Source of the DNA: JBNJEM01 sp051745935
GTDB taxonomy: Bacteria > Planctomycetota > Planctomycetia > Pirellulales > Pirellulaceae
Direction of reading: 5' to 3'
Length of the DNA stretch: 10,516 bases
NCBI GenBank assembly: GCA_051745935.1
Contig: JBNJEM010000247.1
Coordinates: 1-10,516, forward strand
Positions 1 to 5,924 of this stretch are shown piece by piece. The notes below the pieces were generated by a model that ran no database searches, was not told the DNA's origin, and saw only the letters and a program-made list of their open reading frames with translations. Numbering within the stretch: the first letter of the stretch is position 1; every line of letters begins with the position of its first letter. Both the position numbers and the translations under genes were made by a program.

Positions 1-46
1 GGCCAATATCACCCGCCATCACCTTACACCGCCCAGGGTAAGAAAC

Positions 47-254
47 GACAGGAAGATTTGGGGACAGGAAGATTTGAAGACAGGAAGATTTGAAGACAGG
101 AAGATTTGAAGACAGGAAGATTTGGGGACAGGAAGATTTGAAGACAGGAAGATTTGGGGACAGGAAGATTTGGGGACAGGAAGATTTGAAGACAGGAAGA
201 TTTGGAGACAGGAAGATTTGAGGACAGGAAGATTTGGGGACAGGAAGATTCTTG
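47..254. repeat. 16-bp tandem repeat array, 13 units
   Basis: Twelve head-to-tail 16-bp units plus a diverged thirteenth unit start at 47, 63, 79 and so on every 16 bp to 239. The first 14 nt of each unit (GACAGGAAGATTTG) are identical in units 1-12. The last two bases vary but are always purines: GG, AA, AA, AA, GG, AA, GG, GG, AA, GA, AG, GG. Unit 13 departs after GACAGGAAGATT. Because 16 is not a multiple of 3, each copy shifts the frame, so minus-strand frames read a 16-residue periodic peptide without stops. I take these open frames as a by-product of the repeat, not genes. The array is a minisatellite-type locus of unknown function. Confidence 0.95.
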
Positions 255-277
255 GTAACACTTTGGCTCTCTGAAGT
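255..277 (+). repeat. Dispersed repeat C, copy 1
   Basis: This 23-bp segment begins immediately after the tandem array and matches 5719-5741 at 20 of 23 positions, including a perfect 13-bp GTAACACTTTGGC. Both copies are intergenic and on the same strand. No function is recognised. The stretch from here to about 420 shows nothing else I can support. Confidence 0.6.
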
Positions 278-485
278 CATGGTCTTGGAGGTGCCCCACT
301 TCTGTTGCGAGGGGGGGGAAGGGAGTTTGTCGTGGACATGGCACTTGCTAACCACTCTCGTTCACCCACGCGAGCCCAGCTCATGCGGCCCCGCGGTCGA
401 TTCAAGTCGCCTGCATACGGCTAAACGGACGCGGTAGCCGTTCACGGGTGCCGCTACATGACCTGGACACGCAAGGCCCGCATGG

Positions 486-507
486 ATGCCACGGGCTTGT
501 CCCGTGG
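486..507 (+). repeat. Hairpin repeat B, copy 1
   Basis: This is a 22-bp palindromic repeat with stem CCACGGG/CCCGTGG (489-495 and 501-507) and loop CTTGT. It is the exact reverse complement of 580-601 and is related to 5673-5694. There is no T-tract, so it resembles a REP-type intergenic palindrome more than an intrinsic terminator. Confidence 0.8.
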
Positions 508-579
508 TGGTTCACGCTCGCCGCTACAAACCGGCCAGACACACCACGCCTGCCCGTCGGTAGCGTGGAACGTAACGGA

Positions 580-601
580 CCACGGGACAAGCCCGTGGCA
601 T
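580..601 (-). repeat. Hairpin repeat B, copy 2 (inverted)
   Basis: This is a perfect 22-bp inverted copy of 486-507, again forming a 7-bp stem with a 5-nt loop (580-586 and 592-598). It pairs with copy 1 across a 72-bp spacer, so a large cruciform or stem-loop is possible as well as the two small hairpins. Confidence 0.8.
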
Positions 602-609
602 TTGCACCT

Positions 610-654
610 GGAAAGGCCTTTCCTGAATATGTGCAACGGACGTGCGAACGTCCG
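610..654 (+). other. Perfect palindrome and GNRA-capped hairpin
   Basis: Positions 610-623 are a perfect 14-bp palindrome, GGAAAGGCCTTTCC. Positions 637-654 form a 7-bp perfect stem CGGACGT/ACGTCCG closed by the tetraloop GCGA, a stable GNRA-type loop if transcribed. Both lie inside the composite element of 426-694, between its inner and outer inverted repeats. Confidence 0.55.
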
Positions 655-712
655 CGGACATTAGTCTTTTACTCGTGAACGGTTACCGGACGCGAAGGAC
701 ATGGGGTACGTC

Positions 713-730
713 CAGGCTGCTCGAGCCCTG
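713..730 (-). terminator. Possible hairpin at the bioB 3' end
   Basis: On the minus strand, directly after the bioB TGA, CAGG-CT pairs with AG-CCTG (713-718 with 724-730, one bulge, 5-nt loop). No T-run follows, so this is at best a weak or factor-assisted terminator. Confidence 0.25.
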
Positions 731-1750
731 TCAGGTTGCTTTGAGAACCGGGGGGGGTTCCGACGACTTATGCCCTTCGACGACGATTTCGAAGCCCAAG
801 TCACGAATCATTCGCAGGTCTGCTTCGGCGGCTTGTCCCTTGGTGGTCAGGTAATCGCTCACGAATATGGAGTTGGCGGGATAGAGCCCCATGGCTTGCA
901 GCGAGCGCAAATGAACTTCCCGGCCTCCGGCGATCCGAATTTCGGTGCGTGGATTGAGAAACCGGAATAGGCAGAGTGTTCGCAGGCAGTAGCGCGGATT
1001 AAGTTCGTTTTGATCCTGGAGCGGCGTTCCCTCGATCGCGTGCAAGAAATTGATTGGAATTGACTCCACACTGAGTTGGCCGAGTTCGAGGGCCACGTCA
1101 ATGAGATCATCCGCCGTTTCGCCCATCCCCACGATCAAGCCCGCGCATAGCTCGAGGCCCGCGTCGCGAGCGGCCTGCAAGGTTCGCAGGCGGTCGTCGT
1201 ACGAATGAGTGCTACAGATGTGGCGATGAAACCGGCGACTGGTATTCAGATTGTGATTGACGCGATCCACTCCAGCCGCCTTGAGACGTTGAGCTTGTTG
1301 GAGCGTCAGCATGCCGAGGGAGCAGCAGACATGCAGATCCGTTTCCGACTTGATCCGTTCCACGACGCCGACCATGCGATCCAACTCGTCCGGATCGGGT
1401 GTCCGGCCGCTGGCGGCCATGCAGAAGGTCCGTGCGTTCACGGCCAGGGCTTGTCGAGCGTCCGCGAGCAGGGTATCCGTGTCGAGCATCGGGTATTCCT
1501 GGATGCCCGCTGAAGAGACGGCGGACTGCGAACAGTACCCGCAGTCCTCCCCGCACATCCCGCTCTTGGCATTCTTCAAGTAATGCAGCCGTACCTGATG
1601 GCCAAAACGTTGGCGGCGGATTGAAAACGCCGCGTCCAATAGGCCGAGCAGTTGATGATCATCCGAGTTCATGATCGCCAAGGCTTGCCTGCGATCAATC
1701 GGCTTTCCGTCCAGTACCTGCCGGGCCCAGTTCATCCATTGCTGCGACAT
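731..1750 (-). CDS. bioB: Biotin synthase BioB
   Basis: This is the radical-SAM enzyme that inserts sulfur into dethiobiotin, the last step of biotin synthesis, in the cytoplasm. I chose the ATG at 1750 (339 aa) over an in-frame TTG at 1795 because GAGAGGG precedes it closely. Visible motifs: the radical-SAM cluster C66-GED-C70-GY-C73; and the ligands expected for the auxiliary [2Fe-2S] cluster by alignment from memory with E. coli BioB: C110 (TFCMAASG), C142 (HVCCSLG), C202 (ELCAGLIVGMGE) and R272 (IRIAGGRE). The NHNLNTS and SIPINFLHAIEGTPL blocks are also typical. Length is normal for the family. It lies alone: no bioA, bioD, bioF or birA is in the window. The upstream oxidoreductase on the same strand is 177 bp away, so co-transcription is possible but not clear. 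Confidence 0.96.
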   Translation of the reverse strand: MSQQWMNWARQVLDGKPIDRRQALAIMNSDDHQLLGLLDAAFSIRRQRFGHQVRLHYLKNAKSGMCGEDCGYCSQSAVSSAGIQEYPMLDTDTLLADARQALAVNARTFCMAASGRTPDPDELDRMVGVVERIKSETDLHVCCSLGMLTLQQAQRLKAAGVDRVNHNLNTSRRFHRHICSTHSYDDRLRTLQAARDAGLELCAGLIVGMGETADDLIDVALELGQLSVESIPINFLHAIEGTPLQDQNELNPRYCLRTLCLFRFLNPRTEIRIAGGREVHLRSLQAMGLYPANSIFVSDYLTTKGQAAEADLRMIRDLGFEIVVEGHKSSEPPPVLKAT

Positions 1751-1771
1751 GCGTCCCTCTCGGCTATCCAA

Positions 1772-1785
1772 ATCACCGAAGTGAT
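1772..1785 (-). promoter_or_regulatory. UUCG-tetraloop hairpin in bioB leader
   Basis: Read on the minus strand this is ATCAC-TTCG-GTGAT, a 5-bp stem closed by C(UUCG)G, an exceptionally stable RNA tetraloop. It ends 21 nt before the bioB ATG, just upstream of the ribosome-binding sequence. It could shape translation initiation or mRNA stability. A regulatory role is inference. Confidence 0.4.
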
Positions 1786-1795
1786 GAAAAGGCAA

Positions 1796-1833
1796 TGACG
1801 TAACGACGTGACGTGACGTGACGTAATGTGACG
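1796..1833. repeat. TGACG pentamer microsatellite
   Basis: Reads on the plus strand as TGACG, TAACG, ACG, TGACG x3, TAATG, TGACG: an imperfect 5-bp repeat with one 2-nt deletion. It lies 46 bp upstream of the bioB ATG, where a promoter or operator would be expected. Copy number could vary by slippage and alter promoter spacing; that effect is inference. Confidence 0.75.
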
Positions 1834-1887
1834 AAACGGCGTGCTCACCGCACGTGAATTCCGGATTCCTCCCTTGTATGCCGCGGA

Positions 1888-1918
1888 GTCTCGCTCGGTC
1901 CCTTACAGGGCACGAGAC
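1888..1918 (-). terminator. Interrupted hairpin after the oxidoreductase gene
   Basis: GTCTCG (1888-1893) pairs with CGAGAC (1913-1918), and inside it CCCT/AGGG (1900-1903 and 1907-1910) closes on a 3-nt loop. On the minus strand it starts 10 nt after the TAG stop of the upstream gene. No T-tract follows, so termination may be weak or factor-dependent. Confidence 0.35.
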
Positions 1919-1927
1919 CGGGTCATC

Positions 1928-3043
1928 CTATGCCAAGGTAAACTCCGGCAGCTTGACAATCCCACCGCCTTGCGTGGCCGACTCATGAGCACAAATGCCG
2001 ACGCTCGTCCAGTTGGCCGACGTGAGCGCGTTGGGCCACGGATCGCGATCCTCATTGAGTGCATTGAGAAACTCATTCACCAAGTGTGGATGGGATCCAC
2101 CGTGCCCGGCCCCCTGGATGAACGACAGGTGCTCATCATCCTGGATCGTTTGGGTAAATGGCCGGATCGGTTCGGGCAGCAGATGAGCGTAATCTCGCGC
2201 TTCAACGCGAGCGGGAATCTCCGGCTCCGGCTTTTTGGCGGTGTGCACAACGTGCGGCTCGCCTTCGATCAATGCCCATTCGAAGCTCTTCTTCGTGCCG
2301 TACACATCAAAGCTCTCGCGATATTGGCGGGCCGTATCGTACAAAAACCGCCAAATATGGGCCGCCACGTCGGAATCCTTCAACTTGATATGACAGGATT
2401 CCACGGCGAACGAGTTCCCCGACTTTTCTTGGATGTCCCGCCGAACCGTGCCGGATCCGAAGCAGGAAACATATTCGGCTCGCTTGTCCAAGAGTCCAAG
2501 ACAGGGGCTCACAACGTGCGTGGCATAGTGCATCGGAATCATGCGTTCCCAGTATTCAGGCCATCCATCCATGTCTTGCGGGTGCGAGGCCGCGAGATAC
2601 TGGATTTTTCCCAGCTCACCGTTCTCGTACATTTCCTTCAAAAACAGAAACTCGCGTGAATAGACCACGGTCTCGGCCATCATGTATTTCAAACCGGTCT
2701 CTTGTACCGCCTCGGAAACCCGCCGACACTCGTCGATCGTTGTCGCCATGGGAACCGTGCACATCACGTGCTTGCCGGCTTTCAGGGCCGCGAGCGACAT
2801 GGGAGCGTGATCGGGAATGGGAGAATTGATATGGACGAAATCCACCTGGGGATCCGCGAGTACGTCTTCATAGGTCGTGTATCGCTTCTCAACACCAAAC
2901 GTATCCCCAATCTTGTTCAAACGCTCGGGCGTGCGTTGGCAGATCGCGTACATGTTTCCCAAGGGATGCTTCTGATAGATCGGAATAAACTCGGCACCAA
3001 ATCCCAAGCCAATAATCGCAACATTAAAAGTCTTCTGATTCAT
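1928..3043 (-). CDS. Gfo/Idh/MocA family NAD(P)-dependent oxidoreductase
   Basis: This is a predicted cytoplasmic dehydrogenase acting on a sugar, inositol or related polyol; the exact substrate cannot be told. The N-terminal Rossmann fold starts at once with VAIIGLGFGAEF (glycine motif around residues 12-16), followed by the family's typical YEDVLADPQVDFVHI and AALKAGKHV blocks. The C-terminal half carries HGGSHPHLVNEF (about residues 314-325). The usual EKP motif after GKHV is here TVP: valine 97 replaces the lysine normally implicated in catalysis. I use the ATG at 3043 (371 aa); the ATG at 3049, in frame and closer to AAAGGA, is an equal alternative, and a TTG at 3076 is less likely. There is no signal peptide. 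Planctomycetes carry many paralogues of this family, so the neighbour bioB need not be functionally linked. Confidence 0.88.
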   Translation of the reverse strand: MNQKTFNVAIIGLGFGAEFIPIYQKHPLGNMYAICQRTPERLNKIGDTFGVEKRYTTYEDVLADPQVDFVHINSPIPDHAPMSLAALKAGKHVMCTVPMATTIDECRRVSEAVQETGLKYMMAETVVYSREFLFLKEMYENGELGKIQYLAASHPQDMDGWPEYWERMIPMHYATHVVSPCLGLLDKRAEYVSCFGSGTVRRDIQEKSGNSFAVESCHIKLKDSDVAAHIWRFLYDTARQYRESFDVYGTKKSFEWALIEGEPHVVHTAKKPEPEIPARVEARDYAHLLPEPIRPFTQTIQDDEHLSFIQGAGHGGSHPHLVNEFLNALNEDRDPWPNALTSANWTSVGICAHESATQGGGIVKLPEFTLA

Positions 3044-3190
3044 GATCATCCATTCCTTTCTTGCAGCCGGTAACAAACCGTGGCTCCCGCGCCCAAACTC
3101 CCGAGGCGAAGAGGATCCTGACTGGTTTTGTCATCGTTCTTTCGTGTCCAAACCTGCTCCCGCCCGCTCGGCGCCGGCGGGAAGACGGGC

Positions 3191-3442
3191 TCATGTCGAC
3201 GCGTCGCGCACCGACGAAGAACCCAATAGGAATTCCTTGACCCATGCCAAGGCCGTGGTATCCGCGGCCGAACCTAGCGAGCGCCAATAACATGGTGCCC
3301 ACAATATCCCGAACGGCAGTACGATCCGACCGTCGGCGATGACGTCCCGAAACATCGCCCACAACGCCGCACGCAACAATCCCGTACGAAACGGATCCAA
3401 TGTCGTCGATTGTACCGGGCGAGGATCCAACAACCAAGCCAT
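3191..3442 (-). CDS. Possible small hypothetical protein, 83 aa
   Basis: This is a weak candidate on the same strand as the downstream oxidoreductase, ending 147 bp before it. An ATG is preceded by GCGAGGCGAGC, giving an AGG at suitable spacing. The translation is fairly hydrophobic and tryptophan-rich in the middle (FRDVIADGRIVLPFGILWAP, about residues 32-51) and has a more natural composition than the other frames here. I recognise no family. It may equally be a chance open frame or a remnant of a decayed gene. Confidence 0.2.
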   Translation of the reverse strand: MAWLLDPRPVQSTTLDPFRTGLLRAALWAMFRDVIADGRIVLPFGILWAPCYWRSLGSAADTTALAWVKEFLLGSSSVRDAST

Positions 3443-3496
3443 GCTCGCCTCGCATCCCCTCTGGCATCAATTTCCACCGGCGCCACTCACCGCCCC

Positions 3497-3524
3497 GGAA
3501 AGCCTTGCTTCAGTTCACTAAAAA
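3497..3524 (+). repeat. Dispersed repeat D, copy 1
   Basis: The sequence AGCCTTGCTTCAGTTCACTA followed by AAAA matches 5901-5924 at 22 of 24 positions, both differences being transitions; the GGAA before it is also shared, offset by one inserted base. Both copies are in long gaps upstream of plus-strand genes. Function unknown. Confidence 0.6.
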
Positions 3525-3858
3525 GGTACAAATGCCCACGGCCCGTGAAACGTGGAGGTCTGTTGACGGCAGCTTATTTGGCCGTTAGGCTACAACCAAT
3601 GGGGGAGCAGCATGTTTTGGGCGGGCAAAATGTCCCAGCGGGTAACCCGAAATTGGATCGCCGCCCGACTTCGGATGTACGAGGGCCTTCTCGGGGCGTC
3701 GGCCAATGCATGCTCGGGGCGAAGTACGCCCGGCGGAACACGCTCTAAGTGGAACACTCGTGCCCGCGGCACGTACTCAATACAGGTCGAACCGCGTGGA
3801 CGCCATTCGCGGGCGACGCAACCACCGTGACCATTTTCGCGGTCGCCGGGATCATCCG

Positions 3859-3926
3859 GTTGGTCGAGGTGGCGTGGAGAAATATACTGGTCGCGGATGA
3901 CTTTCTCCGCCACCAGTCCGACCAAC
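3859..3926. other. Strong two-part hairpin upstream of the TPR gene
   Basis: The inner stem pairs 3868-3882 with 3902-3914: GGTGGCG-GGAGAAA against TTTCTCCGCCACC, 13 bp with one bulged T, around a 19-nt loop. After a small internal loop an outer stem of 7 bp pairs 3859-3865 with 3920-3926 (GTTGGTC/GACCAAC). The structure ends 80 nt before the TPR ATG. It has no T-tract. It could be part of a 5' leader, an independent small RNA, or a processing site; it is nearly symmetric, so the strand cannot be decided. Confidence 0.5.
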
Positions 3927-4006
3927 GGGAGGACGGCTTGCGTCGGGCGGCGTTCCACCCGGAAAAATCCAACCGCCTGAAATATACTTTTGCGATAGGG
4001 ATCGAC

Positions 4007-5641
4007 ATGACAAAACGACAGTATCTCATTTCATGGCTGCTTTTGGGCAACTTAGTGATCGCGAGTACGGTTCAAGCCACGGAAGACGGGCAAGCCGCTT
4101 TGGACGAGGCGATGGAAATACAACTCCAGGCTTCGACGGTTGAGGAGCTCGGGGAGGTCGTTTCGCTGTGTGAAAAAGCCATTGACAAGGGCCTGGGGCC
4201 CCAGGATGAAGCATTCGCCATCCAGCTGCTCACGGGCACGCTTTACAAACGGATTCGGCCTCAAGTCCGATTGCTGGTCGAAGCAACGCGTCTGATGCCT
4301 CTCAACCCCAAACTGGAGGAGCGCCGCCAGTCGCTATTGTCCGATCTCCGCAAGATTCTGAAATACGACGCCACCTTCGGCCGCGCTCACCTGCTGATGG
4401 CTCAACTGCAAGCCATTGGCGATGGCGATCGCCAAAAGGCGCGAGAATCGATTAAACGGGCCATTGAGCTGTTGGCGAATGACCGGGAGGGGAGGGCAAA
4501 AGCGTTGCTGGTGCGGGGCCAGCTGCAAGAGGACGAAGAATCGCGGCTGCGCGATTTCGATCGGGCCGTTGAATTGAATCCGGACAGTGCCGCCGTTTGG
4601 AAAACCCGGGCCCTCTATTTCCTGAAGGAGGGCCAGGTCGACAAAGCGATTTCCGACTTCAAAACTCTGCTGAAAAAAGACGAGGATAACATGCTGGCTC
4701 GCCTCGCGATCGCCGAGGCACTTTTGAAGTTGGACAAAATCGACGAGGCGATGGAACAGGTCAACGAGGCCATCGAAAACAAGCCCAACGTGCTGGCCTT
4801 CAAGCTGCGCGCTCAACTTTGGACAGCCCAAGAGGAGTTGGATAAAGCCCTCGAGGATATCGATCAAGCGATTGAAATGGAGCCGAAAGACCCGGAACTC
4901 TTTTTGATGCGGGCAAGGCTCTACTATATCGAAGGGCGGAACGCCTTGGCCAAATCGGACGTCAACCGGGTGCTCGAAGTCATCCCCGGTTTTCCCGCCG
5001 CGCTGGAATTGCGAAGTTCCATTTCCGCGAGCTTGGGACAGTTTGAAGAGGCAATCCAAGACCTTAATACCCTGCTACAACGCAACTCCGGCAATCCGCG
5101 TCACGAACTCCAGTTGGCGATCTATTTGAACGCCGCGGGGAATTCGCGGGAGGCCATCGAGGTTTTCACGAATGTCCTGGAGTCGGAGCCCGCAAACGCC
5201 ATCGCGATTCGCGGGCGGGCGGACGCTTATTTGAGCATCGGCGCGCACAAGAAAGCCATCGCCGACTATGAAGCGGCCCTCAAATCCAGCTCGGACGACT
5301 CCGGAGTCTTGAATAATTTCGCCTGGGTCCTGGCCACTTCACCCGACGACACGCTGCGAGATGGATCGCGAGCGCTTGAATTGGCCCGCAAGGCGTGCGA
5401 ACTGACCGACTATAAGGAGGCACACATTCTCAGCACGCTCGCCGCCGCGCACGCCGAAAACGGTGATTTCGAGAAGGCCGTGGAATGGTCGAACAAGGCG
5501 TGTGAGTTGGGTGACGAAAACGTGGAGGAACAACTGAAACAGGAATTGGAATCGTACAAAAACGGCGAACCGTGGCGTGAACGGAAGACGGAAGAAGAGG
5601 GCGAAGCGGAATCGGAATCCCAAGCTTCCGGATCCGGTTGA
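4007..5641 (+). CDS. Secreted tetratricopeptide-repeat protein
   Basis: This is a 544-aa protein probably exported to the periplasm or cell envelope, where TPR arrays scaffold protein-protein contacts. The ATG at 4007 was chosen because it follows AGGG at 6 nt and starts a clear signal peptide: basic MTKR, hydrophobic ISWLLLGNLVIAS, likely cleavage after V-Q-A at 24. From about residue 110 to 500 it consists of roughly ten TPR-like helical pairs of about 34 residues, with typical A..D...A/L...P patterns such as AVELNPDSAAVW, AIEMEPKDPELF and VLESEPANAIAI. Near the end is the block NNFAWVLATSPDD...DGSRALELARKACEL, which I associate with planctomycete TPR proteins. The last 25 residues are acidic and low in complexity (EEEGEAESESQASGSG). 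No catalytic domain is visible. No close operon partner: the next plus-strand gene is 510 bp away. Confidence 0.88.
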   Translation: MTKRQYLISWLLLGNLVIASTVQATEDGQAALDEAMEIQLQASTVEELGEVVSLCEKAIDKGLGPQDEAFAIQLLTGTLYKRIRPQVRLLVEATRLMPLNPKLEERRQSLLSDLRKILKYDATFGRAHLLMAQLQAIGDGDRQKARESIKRAIELLANDREGRAKALLVRGQLQEDEESRLRDFDRAVELNPDSAAVWKTRALYFLKEGQVDKAISDFKTLLKKDEDNMLARLAIAEALLKLDKIDEAMEQVNEAIENKPNVLAFKLRAQLWTAQEELDKALEDIDQAIEMEPKDPELFLMRARLYYIEGRNALAKSDVNRVLEVIPGFPAALELRSSISASLGQFEEAIQDLNTLLQRNSGNPRHELQLAIYLNAAGNSREAIEVFTNVLESEPANAIAIRGRADAYLSIGAHKKAIADYEAALKSSSDDSGVLNNFAWVLATSPDDTLRDGSRALELARKACELTDYKEAHILSTLAAAHAENGDFEKAVEWSNKACELGDENVEEQLKQELESYKNGEPWRERKTEEEGEAESESQASGSG

Positions 5642-5672
5642 CCCAAGCGGAAGCCGCTGAAAAAGACCAGAA

Positions 5673-5694
5673 ATGCCCCAGGCTTGCCCGGGGG
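5673..5694 (+). repeat. Hairpin repeat B, diverged copy 3
   Basis: This 22-bp copy lies 31 nt after the TPR stop. It agrees with 486-507 at 17 of 22 positions. It keeps the stem: an A-T pair in copy 1 is a C-G pair here (5678 with 5692), a compensatory change, while one other pair is lost (A5680 opposite G5690). It may act as a 3'-end structure for the TPR transcript. No T-tract follows. Confidence 0.6.
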
Positions 5695-5718
5695 ATGATG
5701 ACGTTCGTTGCGAAAGGC

Positions 5719-5741
5719 GTAACACTTTGGCCGTCTGACGT
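5719..5741 (+). repeat. Dispersed repeat C, copy 2
   Basis: Matches 255-277 at 20 of 23 positions, with 13 identical bases at its start. It lies 24 bp after hairpin repeat B in the same gap. Function unknown. Confidence 0.6.
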
Positions 5742-5895
5742 AGAATCCTAGCTTCGTGATCCCAAATCCCTTATGACGTAGCCCGCCAAACCGCAAGGCC
5801 AGAGTCCGCTCGCCCCCGCGTTGGATCGGCAGGGATCATGACAGCGGACGGCGGTCTGCGCGCTCCACAGGGGCGTTTTCCAACCCTTATTGCCT

Positions 5896-5924
5896 GGAAG
5901 AGCCTTACTTCAGTTCGCTAAAAA
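5896..5924 (+). repeat. Dispersed repeat D, copy 2
   Basis: Matches 3497-3524, with one inserted base near the start and two transitions; both copies end in five A residues. It lies 227 nt before the HD gene start. Too far and too long to be a simple ribosome or promoter element. Confidence 0.6.

Larger units (their letters stand above)
426..694. repeat. Composite inverted-repeat element, MITE-like
   Basis: The outer ends are imperfect inverted repeats: 434-450 against the reverse complement of 670-686, 14 of 17 matching, with all three differences transitions. Directly outside them on both sides lies the 8-mer CGGACGCG (426-433 and 687-694), which could be a target-site duplication. Inside is a second inverted pair of 22 bp (486-507 and 580-601). 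The arrangement is A-B-B'-A', with no ORF resembling a transposase, and the span ends 37 bp from the bioB stop. The motif AACGGAC also occurs at 424, 574 and 635, so the flanking 8-mer may belong to the repeat family and not be a duplication. A fragment of the A end recurs at 510-529 and at 6714-6741. The call as a non-autonomous mobile element is inference. Confidence 0.45.
3044..4006. other. Long region without a confident gene
   Basis: Several frames are open here in both directions, as expected for GC-rich DNA, but their translations are rich in R, S, P and G and show no domain I recognise. In-frame sequence also runs upstream of the TPR gene from a GTG at 3749, but it lacks a ribosome site and a signal peptide would then be internal. 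Supported contents are a dispersed repeat (3497-3524), small hairpins such as CGTGCC/GGCACG (3759-3773), and a strong hairpin (3859-3926). The TPR promoter probably lies here, but I could not place it. Confidence 0.6.

Noticed and set aside
47..254. CRISPR array
   Set aside because: Units are contiguous 16-mers with only two variable bases; there are no spacers, and no cas genes are nearby.
19..344. Minus-strand open frames with a 16-residue repeating peptide (SSNLPV.KSSC.QIFL)
   Set aside because: Two minus frames read the same periodic peptide because the 16-bp unit shifts frame and contains no stop on that strand. No ribosome site, signal or non-repeat domain supports a protein.
1751..1927. 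Biotin-repressor (BirA) operator before bioB
   Set aside because: No long TTGTAAAC-type dyad is present; the only structures are the UUCG hairpin and the pentamer repeat.
1841..2659. Plus-strand 272-codon frame opposite the oxidoreductase gene
   Set aside because: It is the antisense shadow of a clear Gfo/Idh/MocA gene and has no recognisable domain of its own.
3749..4006. N-terminal extension of the TPR protein from a GTG start
   Set aside because: The ATG at 4007 has a ribosome site and a clear signal peptide directly after it; the extension has unlike composition and includes a strong hairpin.
3600..4006. RNase P RNA, tmRNA or SRP RNA in the structured gap
   Set aside because: I looked for the conserved RNase P core (GAGGAAAGTC-like) and tmRNA ends on both strands and saw neither.
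3590..4050. Minus-strand frames of 101-122 codons opposite the TPR leader
   Set aside because: Overlapping frames give R/P/S-rich sequence without domains, and they overlap each other and the TPR start; more likely chance open frames in GC-rich DNA.
4334..5059. Minus-strand 241-codon frame opposite the TPR gene
   Set aside because: The antisense of repeated TPR codons stays open by composition; its F/Q/L-rich product has no family features.
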